NCBI RefSeq assembly: GCF_000264905.1 | Contig: NW_006763135.1 | Span: 1,529,179-1,593,178 of the forward strand | Direction of reading: 5' to 3' | DNA: 64,000 bases | Source: Stereum hirsutum FP-91666 SS1 | Lineage: Eukaryota > Basidiomycota > Agaricomycetes > Russulales > Stereaceae | In this document: positions 46,648 through 59,004 of the stretch, piece by piece | Position numbering within the stretch: position 1 is the first letter of the stretch | Layout: the number at the start of each line of letters is the position of its first letter | The notes under the pieces: model-generated | What the model saw: only the letters and a program-made list of their open reading frames with translations | The model's database searches: none | Told to the model about the DNA's origin: nothing | Program-made: the position numbers and the translations under genes

Positions 46648-47348
46648 TGTGGTGAGAGCTTTGAAGCCGAGGTAGTGCTGGGGGTAGCGAGGAATGGATG
46701 TGAGGAGGCAGTTAGAGTGGATGAGGATGGTGAGGATGAGACTGGTGAACCGAGGCATGCTTTTATAGGGAAACCGAGGCTGCCGCTTTTATGGCGAGGG
46801 ACCACTGTCATTGAGTATTGCTAGCGGTCACGGCAACCGTGTTGCGTGGCTTTGCAGTATGAATGCGAAGATGATAGATCATCTTGAACACGCCGCGTTA
46901 CGTCGGGAGACGACCTTCCCAGTCATCACTCAAAAGTTGGCGCTGTGTCTGGATCGGGATCAGGAGAGTACCGCGCCAGTCATCGGTGAACCGAGGAAGA
47001 CTGAGGATAGCCTTGTTTAGGAAGCTGACATAAGGTGAGTACCGCTCCGGTCGCGAGAACGTGGCCTCGCCGGTGTGCCAAATGACGGGTCACGGAGCAA
47101 GACAACGATATCGGCAATTCCGGTATGCGGTACTTACAAGTGCTGAAGAACGCAACAAGTAATAGACATTACTTGAATGTGCCATTATTTACACGACAAA
47201 GACTAATGCTACAAAAACTGCTGTATGCTGGTTGACGAATGATGGAGAAAAAATGCAGAGGAACCATAACGACAAAGAAACTCAGAGCAGAGGATGCAGG
47301 CATGCAGCTGCAGCTGGACAAACCATACGACACATCCACACACAACCC
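46648..47348. other. gap upstream of the methyltransferase and downstream of PCH2
   Basis: No gene was found. It should contain the methyltransferase promoter (minus strand) and the PCH2 3' UTR. Confidence 0.5.
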
Positions 47349-49408
47349 TCACTTCTCAAACCTCTTCACCTCCGCCTCCCTATTCTCCACCACCTTTTCC
47401 ATAGCCCCCAACCACACCTCTACCCTTGTTCCGAGCCCCGCCATCCCCGTAAGGACGATCTGTGCTCCCCTCGACTTGCTCGTCCCGTTGACCCTTTGGG
47501 TGGGAGCTGGCGAGGGAGTGGTGGGTGGTGATGTGGCCATGGATTCGGAGACTGAGGAGGAAGCGGCCCGGGATTTTGCGGGGGGGACGTAACTAAGGCC
47601 GATGTACCGTGCATGAGCTAGGACGGGAAGACGTCGGAGGGATCGACCAGACATGCCTTGGTCCTGAAGAGAAGGCTACCTGGTCAGCACATCACGCAGA
47701 ATATGAGTTCCATGGTCTGACGGTGAGGAAGACATACCCTACACTTCTGAGCCAATGTAAGCAAGCGTACGGATACTTGCCTCGCACGTTCTCGTGGCGA
47801 GATGGTGGATTGGTTTAGACTGGAATTAGAGGTGTTGACGTAGGAAAGTGCTTGATGAATCGGTGGAACATCCTGTGTCATATCAAATGGAAACAAAAAA
47901 GGTATTGGTTAGGACGTTGATTTGTAATGGTGCAAGGCAAAGGTTGAGAGGTGGATATATGCTATATTGGTGTAGCGACAAAGGAAGAAGTATATGAGTC
48001 GAAATGAGAAGAAACGCACGACAGGGGCTACTACGCCTTTGTTGATGAGCTCCAGCAGACATGAGCGGAGAATTTCGTATACCGCTTCTCGAGGTGGTAA
48101 ATCAATATATTGTACGATGTCGGCTCGGTCGACAAAGGCCGTGTCTGCGTGAAGACAAAGAACAATTATTGTGATGAGAACGAAGTATACGTGAAAGTTA
48201 GGAGCGCATACCAATGGCTTTGGCAAGATTGCTGGTCGAGACTACGAGAACGTTCTTCTTGTACCGAAGTTTGTCTAATTGGGTGAGGAGAGCATTGACG
48301 ACCTGAAGCAGAAACAGCGCTTTATGATGCAATGTCCATGCACGTAGACATCGGAGTAGCTTACTCTCAAAGCATCAGATGGTTCTGTTCCAGCCATGGC
48401 GCCAGCTCGAGCAGCAGTCAGAGACTCGACTTCATCTACGACAGCGACATACAAACATAACAGTTAGCTTCAAGATGCAATACGTGATGAAAAGACAATA
48501 AACCTATGAGCACCGTGACGAAAGTTTCTTCGTCTTCGACGAGATCCATGACACTGCTGAATAGGCCTTGGACAAGCTTTCCGGATTCCGAGAACCAGCG
48601 AGAGAAGAGCGAATGGGAGTTGATCTCGAGGAGGCGGGAGTGAGGGTATCTAAGTTAACATGACGTCAGACAAGATCTCCAGCTAGAATAGAGGAGGAAA
48701 TAGATCACTTATGGGACAGTCGGATAGACAGCTTCTGAGCGAGTGCGCGACAAAGTGACGTCTTGCCTGTTCCCGGTGGGCCGTGTAAGAGTACTACTCG
48801 GTTCCAGGTAACAATATTGACTGTACAGAGGTATCAGCATCGAGCCGCGAAGGACAAAATGATACTCACAGTCAACGTCTGCATCACTGAACAAGACGGT
48901 AGCATATATGTAGTCCAACAGCCTCGACTTTGTGTCATCCGAAAAGATCAAACTATCCCAAAGCCCGTCCCACATCTTACTCGGCAATTCGCACACCGTG
49001 GCCGCCATGACCTCCTCGCCCTCCGCACCACCAGCGTTAGAGTATTCTTCTGGTGTATCATTTTCTGAGTATTGATAAACGTGAATCTGGAGAGCGATTT
49101 GCTCGATGGGAAGTGAGGTGGAGGGACAGGGAGATTCACAGGCGATGATGCGGTCAACGGAAGAGGAGAGGACGGAGTTGTCTTGCCAGCCTTCGAGAGT
49201 GGTGGGAAATGTGAGAGTTGAGTAGGACGACGTGATGTAAGTGTTGGCTGCGTTTCGGATGGTGTCGAAGCGGGTGACCACGTCGGGCTTGAGCCGGACC
49301 TCGACTGACAAAGGATGGTCAACGAAAAAGGGGTGGCATTATTCCAACGCGATACTCACTATGAAGGGGCCAAATGGCGTCAATGTTGCGGTCGTCTTCG
49401 CCGTCCAT
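47349..49408 (-). CDS. PCH2: pachytene checkpoint protein 2 (Pch2/TRIP13), AAA+ ATPase
   Basis: A hexameric AAA+ remodeller of HORMA-domain proteins, acting in the meiotic recombination checkpoint and spindle checkpoint silencing. Nine exons add up to 492 aa. The first exon (49408-49360) encodes [16 protein letters not shown] and continues across an intron into [10 protein letters not shown]. The N-terminal domain spans about residues 1-150. The ATPase core has Walker [38 protein letters not shown], Walker B FVTVLIDEVESL, sensor 1 VLVVSTSNL, and the arginine-finger region [15 protein letters not shown]. The signature [18 protein letters not shown] is followed by a Ser/Pro-rich insertion (about residues 405-455) and a C-terminal helix ([13 protein letters not shown]). 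The start fits family length and lies 346 bp from the divergent Rdx gene. Confidence 0.93.
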
Positions 49409-49754
49409 AGCGGTATCGTAGGTCAGTTGAGAGAGCAGAGCGTGGTGGCGAGGAGACGCGTCCCGAAATTACAGAACGCGTCAACAACGCGCTGCACCAC
49501 GTGCTCGTGTCGCCAACAACGCCATTTCCTTGAACCTGTACGGACACCAAACGGACACACTGTTTTCACTGATTTCTCTGAGTGCTCGGAACTACTGTCA
49601 TCTGGATGTACTACTTAGCGAATTATCGACATGGGTATTGAGAAATGCAGAACCCTAACCTTGAATTCGTTGCGCCATCCGCTGTGGCACGCCGCCATGC
49701 AGTACTTATGCACACTGGCTGGATCTAGTGACTTGTCTTACTATCATCACTACC
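49409..49754. promoter_or_regulatory. probable shared promoter region of PCH2 and Rdx-like gene
   Basis: This is the 346-bp gap between two divergent start codons. No specific element could be assigned. Confidence 0.4.
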
Positions 49755-50420
49755 ATGGCCGCTACCAGTGATTGCGTCGACTGTGCACCCACTTCGAATC
49801 CTTTTGTTTCTTCGGAATCAAGCTCAGTTCCAACAACCTCTGACCAGTCCACGAAGCCTCACGACCCAATGGACCCGACAACATTTGTACCCCCTGGGCC
49901 CAGTGCTCCTGCTATCACGATCGAATTCTGTGATAGGGTGCGCTCATGCCTGGTTATCGTGGTTATGCAGAAAGCTTAAATTTCTCCTTTGTTCTTTTCC
50001 AGTGCCGCTGGTAAGCTTCGTTAGCCCCTAAACTCAGAGCCAGCATCTCGATTTGCTCAATATGCAATTGCCTCAGGCTGCACAGAGCCCAATGGGTTGC
50101 GACGGAGCTGTTCTTGACCTTCCCGTCTCCTGCTATCAAAAGCATCACTACCATCCCGCTCAACACGGATGAGACCGCTGGCCGATTTCGTGTTTGGCTA
50201 ACGGTGGAAAGAGAGGCGCAACCGGTCCTGGTCTGGGATAGGAAGGTCGAAGGCGGATTCCCAGAGTTGAAGGTGCTTGTACGTGTCTGATTTTCAAGTT
50301 ATACGTATAAGTATGTCGCTGATTGAGATGGGCTTTGTGCAGAAACAACGGATCCGGGACAAGATACAGCCTGGCAAGTCTCTTGGCCATTCGGACAAAC
50401 ACACGCAGGTAGCGGCATAG
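49755..50420 (+). CDS. Rdx/selenoprotein W-like (SelT/SelW/SelH) protein
   Basis: Members of this thioredoxin-like family carry a CxxC (or CxxU) redox motif. Four exons (49755-49937, 50003-50010, 50077-50278, 50343-50420) give 156 aa. After about 55 disordered residues the Rdx domain reads ITIEFCDRCRWLHRAQWVAT, with the redox pair C-D-R-C, then ELFLTFPSPAIKSITTIPLN, RFRVWLTVE and VLVWDRKVEGGFPELKVLKQ. The protein uses Cys, not selenocysteine, at the motif. The second exon is an 8-nt micro-exon (TGCCGCTG) that encodes the second cysteine, so the CxxC is divided by an intron. Family members in fungi are typically 110-160 aa. The substrate is unknown. Confidence 0.88.
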
Positions 50421-50726
50421 ACCACACCTTGTAGAGAATTCCGTAGTTGTAGTATCGGCTGCCATGTCTGCATGCCTGTATTATTCGCAGCAATACTGTT
50501 TCTTTCTATTCTGCTTGTATGTGGACCTATATGGACCAATAAAATGGAAATGGCAAACTGACGAGTGGCGTGAAGACATGTGATCGGCCGTAGCCGAGCT
50601 GTGGGGAAGACTTTCAGCGCCCGAGCTTGTGCTTGTGGTCTCTCATCCGAACTTGTCTGCCATATGCAACGTCCCGACCACGTCTGTCTCTCAATCATCC
50701 CCTAACACTTCTTGCTCAAGACCGTC

Positions 50727-53700
50727 ATGGACGACTCTCCCTATTCTGAGTTTATCCAGAAGATAAACAAGAACGGTAATGTCACATGCACACATAGCTC
50801 GCGCCGGCGGGTTCGTTTTCTGAACAGGTTGAACTGACGTCCGTGCGTCATATCTAGATGTTGACGCAAAAATCAATGGCGTCTCCAAGTTACAACAGCT
50901 CTTTGAGAGCGGCGTGGAAGTGCGTGATGCTCTTGTCATCCCAATCGAGCTTTTGTAGGCTTACCGATATCCATTTCAACGTACTGCAGGTCACGGACTC
51001 GGATCCAATCATTCAAGCCCTCAAAACATGCCTCCGCACATCGAACCAACATCTTCAGACCGCAACGCTCTCTGCTATACCCCCTTTCCTCTCTCTTATC
51101 TTGTCACATACCCTCAGCCGACCCTTGCCCACTTCCGGCCCCGCTTCTTCAACCGCATCCACATCTTCCGCTGGCTCATCTTCCATCGACACGCCAACTC
51201 TCCGTCAAATCCTTGCGGCATTCCTTCCTTCTCCTGGTATCATCGAGCGCCTGAGTGATGCGAAAGAGAAGAACAGAGACAAGGCGCGCGAGAGTCTAGT
51301 CGTCCTCGGCGGGTTCGCGTTTCGAACAGGCAGCTCTTCGTTGACGAAATCCGGAAGTGGAAAGGGGCAGGAGCCTCCTATGCTGATATTCGAAAGATAT
51401 CTCAAAGAGAGTGGGCTTGGGAGTAAGGTTTGGAGAGTCCGCGAGCAGGTACGTTCTTCCTTAATCGTACTGGCCGTCGCTCGCTCGTTGACACTCCTCG
51501 TGATGCACTGCAGTCCATTCTGACTTTGGTTCATATCCGACGCAATCACCATATGTTCCCTCTTCGTCCTTATCTCTCGCTTCTGGTTGAGGCACTTGAA
51601 GATGGTGACAGTACTGTCCGCGAAGTTGCTCGTTCTTCTGTTGTAGAACTATTCACAGGACCCGGCGTGACCGACGCCGCACGTTCTGACCTCAAAAAGG
51701 AGCTCACCAAGAAAGGCGTCCGGAAAGCCATCATCGACGATGTTCTCGCTAAAGTGCTCGGCGGGCGGAGTGGAAATGGAAGTGAGATGGGATCGGAGAA
51801 TGGAGACGCTCCTGCGCCGGCGAAGAAAGAATACATTCCGCCGAGCCTGGCTTTGCAGCAGAGGAAGAATCCGTCGTCTTCTTCGACGTCCACGTTGGAG
51901 AGGCCTGGCGGTGCGAGCGGTGGAATGTCGAGGTCGGTTAGTCAAGGGACCGGGTTATCGAGACCGCCCAGTAGGGCTGCTGCACTATCCTCGTCTACAC
52001 CTGCAACTCCGGTGGGAGAGGGTAATTCAGACGTGCAGCCTGTTTATGTGAGTACAAACTTCATTGATATAGTATCCATGTCTGACACATTTCCCGCCAG
52101 ATTGCTTCAAGCAAGGATCTAGAGAATGAGATCGAGAAACATTTTGGATCAGCATTTGAGGTGAGCGTCTTTGTGACAACATTGGTCTAACATATCTGAC
52201 GAGTTCCAAAGGGCAAAGAAACCGAGCATAACTGGTCGGCCCGAGATCAAGCTGTCATTCGGGTACGAGGTATGCTCAAGGGTGAAGTTCACGTACACTT
52301 TCGAGAAACGTTTTTGTCACACTTGAAGCAGATAGCAGAGGCCTCGATTAAGACGGCAAGTACCGCTCTTTGGCCCTATGCTGCATTGACTGACATAGAT
52401 TGTTGTAGCTGTTGAGTCTTCGAACCATCGTTGCCACAAGCACCTGCGCACTTTACACTGAGCTAGCCATTGCTCTTGGTCCGGCTCTTGACCCAGTCTG
52501 CGAAGTCATCCTCAGGAACCTGCTGAAGATGTCCGGTTTTACGAAGAAGATTGCTGCTCAATCCTCACAAGCCTGTGTTACCACTGTTCTGACTCACATA
52601 TCTGCTCTACCCCGCGTGATCATCCCTCTCCTGGCTGAATTCACGAAGGAGAAGACAGCTCAAGCACGCCAATACGTGGCTGAACACCTCAATGTCTATA
52701 TCACTACGCATGGCGCACGCTCGAAGTATCTTATTGAAGCGCACGGACTCGACAAACTCGACGAATCCCTGCGCAAGGTTCTTATAGATGCCAACCCGGG
52801 AGTTCGCACCAACGCTCGGATGGCCTTTTGGGCGTTCCAAGCTGTTTGGCCCGAACGAGGTGCTCTTATCATGGCAGCTCAGGATGCGACAAATCGCAAA
52901 CAACTCGAGAAGGCCTGCCCGAACCCTGACATGCTCGAATCCGTCCCTCCTACTCCCGCTCCCGTGGCGAAGAAATCTGTGGCGCAGCAGATCGCGGCGA
53001 CGAGGGCGAAGGCGAGGGTTATTAACCATGATCCTCCGTCATTGCGCCACCAGGCCACCTCAGCCGCACGGACGATATCTCCCCCTCAGAAACGCGCGAT
53101 CTCGCCTTCGATGTCTTCCAAGAGCCTCAGCGAGCGCGCCCCGTCTCCCGTCTCAAGGCAGTCGACTGCTTCACCGTCGTCTCCTAGGCAGCGAATTGTG
53201 TCGAGCGGGAGTGCGACGATGAGCAAATCGAGGGTAGTGTCGCATTCGAGGACACCCTCGAGCGAGTCCGTTCCGTCCACGTTTTCTGTGCAGCGGCATC
53301 CTATCCCGACAATAACCCATCAACCTCCCCCTCCGATCTCTCCCCCACGAGCTTCCGTACTGAAAAGAGCGATGCTAACCGCCTTGCCCGCTTCGCCACC
53401 TTCTACCGTCCTCACACCGCCCACGCCGACACCTAGGAAGAATTTCGACATCCCTCCTATCGCTTCTCAAGAACCACCTCCCCGTCTCAATTTCAATATT
53501 CCCAGAGATTCTGATGCCATGGACTTCACCACCGAGCCATCGCTCCTCACCGCCATAGCTATTCCTCTACCCGAGGACGACAGTGACTCAGACATGGACC
53601 TGGACGACCCCAACCTCATCTCTTTCTCATCTCCCTTCGAGAAATATCCCCCTCCTTCAGGAGCTCATCCGCCTGTTCCTCTGTCTCCACAATCCCTGAC

Positions 53701-55482
53701 GCGCTCCCGAAACAACTCGAACTCGCCACGTTCCACCGGCTCTAGACTCGGAATGTCGTCCCCTCCGGCCAGTGCTGGTCAACCTCTCGTGGAAGATGCC
53801 ATGCGCGCACGAGCAGAGCAAGCCGAAAGCGCCGCCGAAAGGCTCCTCGAGCTCGTCGAACCCGACGAGACGATCAATCAAGAACCACAGCACTCCCTCC
53901 TGCTGAGCAGTAACTCGGCCACACAGAGGATGAAGCTGCAGCAGGTGACACCACCGAGGACGACGTCGGGGATGCAAGTGAGGCCGTTGACGACGACGGT
54001 GAGGGCGCCAGTGACGCCGCAGGGGAAGAGCACGATTTGGAAACAGGTGGCTGCGTTCCAGGATAGCCCGGCTTATAAAGGAGGGAAGGGCGCGCCTTCG
54101 CTGATGGGGGAGTTGAAGACCGCTGCGAGGTCGAAGAATGATAGTGCGTGGTGGAGGAAGAGGATGGCTTGTGAGTTCCCTCTTACGACCTATGCTGTTG
54201 CGATCCTCTGCACACGGCTTCTTGACTTTGATACTGACCGCTTGTGGCATTTTATTTCAGTGGTCACTCAGCGGAGGCCAACGAGATCTTCTGATCCGTT
54301 TAGCGAACTCCAAGGGTACATCTCTCAGCTGGAGCAAGGCACGGCAGATGTGGCCATGCTCCAGAAATTAGCGTTGTTCTGCAGCGCTCATCCCGCCACG
54401 GACCTCATCTCACCTCTCAGTTCGAATCTCTCCTTCCCATCCAGTCCTTCGCCCCTATCAAGCTCGCATCTGGGCAGCGGCAGTAGTTTGTCGAAGAAGG
54501 ATGTGTGGTCCGCGAGCAAGAATTTCGATAGGCTGTTAAGCGGACTGGACAAGTTCATGGTACCGGAGCAGGTGAGTCGCGTTGTTCTCTTTGTTTGAAC
54601 GAAGTTCCGAGGTTGATTTTTTTGGGGTTATGTGTAGCCTGACGAACTGTTGGAGTACGGCCTGATCGCACTTTGGGAGATGTTGGAGCATCAGCCTCTG
54701 CACGCTGAAGGACGCGAAGCCGACATCTTCACTATTCTCCTCCGGGTTCGATACTCCAACAAACAACTCGTAAGCACCGTCCGTCGTCCCAGTCTCATTC
54801 ACAAAATTGATCATTCTCCCGAGCAGGTCATGGAAGCAACCAACACTATCCGGGACTCACTCGCCCAACAGATCGAGCCCGTCTACGGTCTAACGACGAT
54901 GCATGCAGCCCTCCTCGCGTTCCAAGCCGAGCCGGCCCCCATCTCAGCTACGGCACCGGCGGAGACAAAGTCTGCGACGTATGCGTATGGGTTGATCGCA
55001 CTGGGGAAGTTTATCTTGAGGCTGCCGGCTGAGATTTTGGAGGAGGAGCTGCCGAGGATGAAGATGACGCTTATCACGGTGCGTTTCTCCTCTCTCTTGC
55101 TCGCCTCATGGATGTGTTTGCTTACGTATATGTATATCGACTTGATCAGGCGCTGAATGATACCACCTCGCTCGTGGTGCGCGAGTCCGCCGCCGCCGTG
55201 CTCATCTCGGCACAGGTCGTCCTCAGGGACGAGACGCACCTCTTCGCGCTCCTGGATGGCCTGGCGGACGAGAAGAAGAACCTGTTGACTTATCTGTTCG
55301 ATAAGCACGGGGCGAGGGGACAGGACGAGAACGGGAGCGGTAATGCGCATTCGCCGTATAATGGGCATGGGCACGGGCACGGGAATGGCGCGTTGGCGGC
55401 GGCGGGTGGGGTGGATAGGTTGGAGAGGGAGATGAGGAGGTTGGATGGGAGGACGAGTACGCCGCCGAGGGGGGTCGTTTGA
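50727..55482 (+). CDS. STU1: CLASP-family microtubule-associated protein (Stu1/Cls1)
   Basis: A TOG-domain protein that promotes microtubule rescue and stabilises spindle and cortical microtubules. Eleven exons (first 50727-50775, longest 52409-54170, last 55150-55482) give 1365 aa. HEAT-like repeats lie at about residues 20-290. The conserved CLASP domain starts near IEKHFGSAFEGKETEHNWSA, with IKTLLSLRTIVATSTCALYT, GFTKKIAAQSSQACV and HLNVYITTHG. A long Ser/Pro/Arg-rich basic microtubule-binding linker follows, then a C-terminal HEAT-like domain (LVVRESAAAVLISAQVVL, DGLADEKKNLLTYLFDKHG) and a Gly/His tail. The intron at 52356-52408 has a GC donor (gcaagt), supported by the conserved SIKT-LLSLRT junction. 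It is convergent with the rhomboid gene. Confidence 0.93.
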
Positions 55483-55956
55483 TCTTTCCTTCTACCCCGG
55501 CGGAGTGTATTGTATTTCTCTCGGTTCCGTTCCGTTCGTGCGCACGCATGCATTACAGATGTAAGTGACATTGTTTTTAGAAATATACCTCGCCTCTAGC
55601 GTTATGTTCGTTATATGTTTGCTTTGCCTCCTGTGTTCTTGTTCTTGATGATTATGCTTTTCTTTCTTCTTCTTGAAGTTTGCCAGTTTTGCCTACTACT
55701 ACTAATACTTGGTAGCTTTCTTTTCTGATTCCCTTTGATAGCTGGCTCGCGCTTCGTCTGTGTATCGTTACCGTCCGGCTCGGCCGTCGACTACTCACTG
55801 TCTTTAAATGATACCTGAATTCGAGTCTCGTCTTCTTCAATCGAGCGAATAAAATCAGTTGAGATGGGAGTGTCGTGGATTAGATCAACCTCCACAAATA
55901 GCCGTCTCGTACTATCCCCCTAAGTCCTTGAAGCGCCCACCCGCCAACCCACCCCA
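55483..55956. other. gap between convergent CLASP and rhomboid genes
   Basis: T-rich 3' regions of both genes. Nothing else is seen. Confidence 0.5.
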
Positions 55957-57107
55957 TCAAACCCTCAACCCCCTCATCTTCAACACAAAATACACCGCCC
56001 CGGCCACGACCCCCCCAATATGCGCCAACCCATCCGTATTCCCGATGCCCTTCTGGCCTTTACTCTCCCGCCAGGAATTATAGCCGTCGTAGGCGATGGT
56101 GCCGGCGACGACGCCCCAGGCGGGACAGGGCACGATGCCGAAGAGGAGGAAGGTGGTGCGGGGGGAGAGACAGGTGAAGAAGGAGATGATGGAGAAGATG
56201 GCGCCGGAGGCGCCGACGGAGGAGATTTGGTGGGTGGATTTGTAGGAAGATTGGGGGAGGGTGGAGAGGGTGTGGGAGAAGAGGGAGGAGAAGATTCCGC
56301 CTGGTTATGGAGTGGGGGTGGTGCAGAGGTTGTGAAGAGGGTTAATGAGGGCGAGTGGGAGAGGGTGGGAGGATGGATAGACGTACCGCCAAGGTAGAGG
56401 AAGAGGAAACTGGAGGTGCCGAGGATGCTGGCGACGGCGGGGGCCATAAAGTAGAAAGTCATGCCGTTGAAGAGGATGTGCGAGAAGCTCTGGTGTGAGA
56501 AGCAGGATGTCAATGCCGTCCACCTACATCACACCATGTTAGCATGATCAGGTACAGGTCAGAAAGGTGTTGCGGAGGTACTGACCAGCGGCCTGCTTCG
56601 TAATTCATCTTGCTCGACGTGAAATTCTCGGCCATGAACTTGTATAAAGTCTGATCTCTCGTTCGTTTCTGTGTAAAAGTACAATGTAAGCACATGAATA
56701 TAGATATAAACAGGGTTTATACGGACCAGAGCGTCGATGGCGACCCACCACCCAGCAAAGACGATACCGTTGAGGGCCATGATGCCATAGACCACGAACG
56801 AAGGCGGGATACCGTCTAGGAACCTCCGAAGGGATGTGAAGAATCCAAGACCAGACCGTCTCGGAGGACGTGGGGGACCATTTTTTCCTGGTCTGTGATC
56901 ACGGTGGGTTGCGTTGAGACGAGAGGAAAGACTGAAGGGCTTAGGGTGCAAGCCTAGTATCAAACGAGTCGGCTGCCGAGGGGTCTGGAAAGAGTTTGCA
57001 AGCAGACAAGACAGAATGGGGCTCGTTCTGGTGCTTATGAGCCGATATGGACGAAGAGAAAGAGGCGCTCTGGCGAGACGGAGAGGGTTGAGAGTAAGAG
57101 AGGCCAT
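55957..57107 (-). CDS. PCP1: mitochondrial rhomboid serine protease
   Basis: An intramembrane protease of the mitochondrial inner membrane. The yeast homologue processes Mgm1 and Ccp1. Four exons (57107-56727, 56668-56586, 56523-56387, 56300-55957) give 314 aa. The N terminus is a basic presequence (MASLTLNPLRLARAPLSLRP). Membrane spans begin at SFVVYGIMALNGIVFAGWW. The active site is complete: HQSFSHILFNGMTFYF, with the conserved His/Asn, the catalytic Ser in VGASGAIFSIISF, and the catalytic His in DGLAHIGGVVAGAVYF. The end KMRGLRV is short and basic. It lies 131 bp from the divergent TRS20 start. Confidence 0.93.
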
Positions 57108-57238
57108 CGTCGTTGCACGCGGTCGGTGCCGCCACACACGCGTTTCTCATCTCCTGTGGCGGGAGCATCTCACGCCTTCAAGTTCAAGGTTCGCCACAAC
57201 GGCCATCCTAACAGTTGTGTTCATCACAGACGACGACG
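57108..57238. promoter_or_regulatory. 131-bp bidirectional promoter of PCP1 and TRS20
   Basis: Only 131 bp separate the two divergent start codons, so the leaders and promoters must overlap. No clear TATA element is visible. Confidence 0.5.
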
Positions 57239-58010
57239 ATGTCCCACCATCTCTTCCTCCTTTCGCCATCCGACACTCCTCTCTACAGCCTCACCCACTT
57301 CTCTGCGAAACCGTCAGTGTCAGCGCCTTCGCCTCTGTCCTCAAATCTGCCGTCATGGTCGACCTCCGCGTTCGCAGGCACGCTCACGGCGCTCTCGGGC
57401 GCGTCCACGGTCACTCAGACGTCAGCGCAGGGAGGAGGGACGAGGATGGGAGGCGGACAGGACCGGCATGTGATACAGATGATAGCGAACGCGAGTCTGG
57501 ACGTGATTGAGGACGTGGTGAAACGGAATACTGCGATGTCTGTATTTCTTTTTGCTGCGTTTCGTCCTGGAATGCACTGCGCACCTGTTGAACTTGGACT
57601 GCGCTGAATGGTTCTGTTATTGCGGCAGGTACCTCAAGTCTGTGGACAGGTTCAACGAGTGGACGGTCTCGGCGTTCGTTACCCCTGGCAGTAAGTACTA
57701 GTGCCACAGCTCCTGCAATTGCGAGCGTCGGTTGACGTGCGGCGGACAGACATGAAGTTTGTGCTGCTGCATGAGAGCAAGAACGACGAGGCGATCAGGC
57801 TGTTCTTCAACGATGTGTGGGAGCTGTACGTCAAGGTATGCTCTGCGCCACTCGTGGATGGCGGTGTATGGGGTGTACTCGGGCATGAACAGATAATAAT
57901 GGATGTTTTTGTGGCAGACGATGTTGAACCCGTTCCACACGGCGCACACGCCCATCCGGAGCAGCGTGTTCGACAACAGGGTGCGAGCGAGTGCGAAGAA
58001 GTATCTGTAG
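57239..58010 (+). CDS. TRS20: TRAPP complex subunit Trs20/sedlin (TRAPPC2)
   Basis: A core subunit of the TRAPP tethering and GEF complexes in ER-Golgi traffic and autophagy. Four exons (57239-57537, 57629-57690, 57750-57835, 57918-58010) give 179 aa. That is longer than the about 140 aa of human sedlin because of a Ser/Thr/Gly-rich insertion after the first strand (residues 20-75). The sedlin core is well preserved: MIANASLDVIEDVVKRN, MYLKSVDRFNEWTVSAFVTP, MKFVLLHESKNDEAIRLFF, ELYVKTMLNPFH and the end SSVFDNRVRASAKKYL. Confidence 0.93.
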
Positions 58011-58270
58011 CGTATTCAAGTTGTAGCATATTTGGGCCACAATTGCGGGGTGGTCGGGGTCATGGGGCACAGGGCCGGTGGCTGCGGTGGCAACGAGGGC
58101 AGACCCCGGAAGGGAGGCGAGCTGCTGGATGTGGACGGGGCACGGCTCTTGTCCTCAACTCTCACTCTCTCTCGCTTTCCTGGCTCTTTTTCTTTTCTTC
58201 TCTCTCCATATTCACATATTCTTGCCTAGCCGTGTCTCTGTCTCAGTCTCTGCCACAAATATCCATAAAC

Positions 58271-58400
58271 ATCTGAGTCCTGAGCTGATCTGCCTGGTTG
58301 GCGCGACGAAGTTGAGCGTTCATCGCAGCGGACCGAATATCGAAGGAGGAAGTGGGCCCTGCGGTAGCGGGAGGGTTGGCATAGTTGCGAACGCTCTGCT

Positions 58401-58434
<34 letters not shown>

Positions 58435-59004
58435 GCGTTGAGCCTGAGCGAGGAGCTCGGCCTGGTACTGCTGATTCTGCAGAGCCTGAGGCGTTGATGA
58501 TGTAACGTTAGGCGCCGAAGGGCAGGGCAAAACATGAAAGAGAGGACGTACCTGCAACCGCATCATCTCCAGCTGGAGCATCTGCATCTGCAAGGCCTGC
58601 TGCTGAGCCTGAGCCTGAGCCTGAGCTTGCTGTGCCTGCCTCTGGGCCTCTGCCGCCTGCTGCATCCCGATCGTGTTGGGCATCGCCCTCGAGTACTGCT
58701 GCTGGGAGAATCTGTTGATGCCATCGACGGCAGCGGTCATCGGGGGCTGATGCATTCTCGGGGCAGCGGACTGGATGTACATGTTCTGGGTAAGCATGTC
58801 GGCGAGATCGTCGGACTCATCGGGGTAGTAGCTGTTGCTGTTGTTGTTGTAGGCCTGGGAGGCGAAGCGGGTGACGTTGAAGGACGCGCCGGGGGCAGCG
58901 GAGTGGGGGAAGTTGTGGGTGGGCCCGGAGGTGGAGCGGACGCCTCCTGTGCGAAGACCGGAGAGGAGGGAGGCGCGGGGGTTGGGTGCTGGAGTGGTGG
59001 CCAT
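58271..59004 (-). CDS. N-terminal half of a conserved fungal protein, inverted relative to its C-terminal half
   Basis: Exons 59004-58552 and 58485-58271, with a further donor (GTTTAT) at 58270; read unspliced, the frame would stop at 58243. The peptide starts MATTPAPNPRASLLSGLRTG and contains DESDDLADMLTQNMYIQ and PPMTAAVDGINRF. A Gln/Ala-rich coiled-coil-like region with a Q13 tract follows, then AGPTSSFDIRSAAMNAQLRR and NQADQLRTQM. I recall agaricomycete proteins of about 450-550 aa that begin with this same block and continue directly into the sequence now found on the opposite strand at 59262-60207. The function is unknown. The two halves appear separated by an inversion of about 1 kb, or the assembly is wrong here. 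Confidence 0.7.
58396..58434. repeat. CAG/CTG trinucleotide run encoding poly-Gln
   Basis: Thirteen consecutive Gln codons (CAG/CAA mix) on the minus strand, within the N-terminal half gene. Likely length-variable. Confidence 0.9.

Noticed and set aside
48709..49311. Start of PCH2 at 49311
   Set aside because: The codon there is TTG and lies in an intron; an ATG at 49408 joins through a 55-nt intron with correct phase and family-like sequence.
56020..56397. 125-codon plus-strand Gly/Glu-rich frame
   Set aside because: Antisense of the rhomboid protease coding exon.
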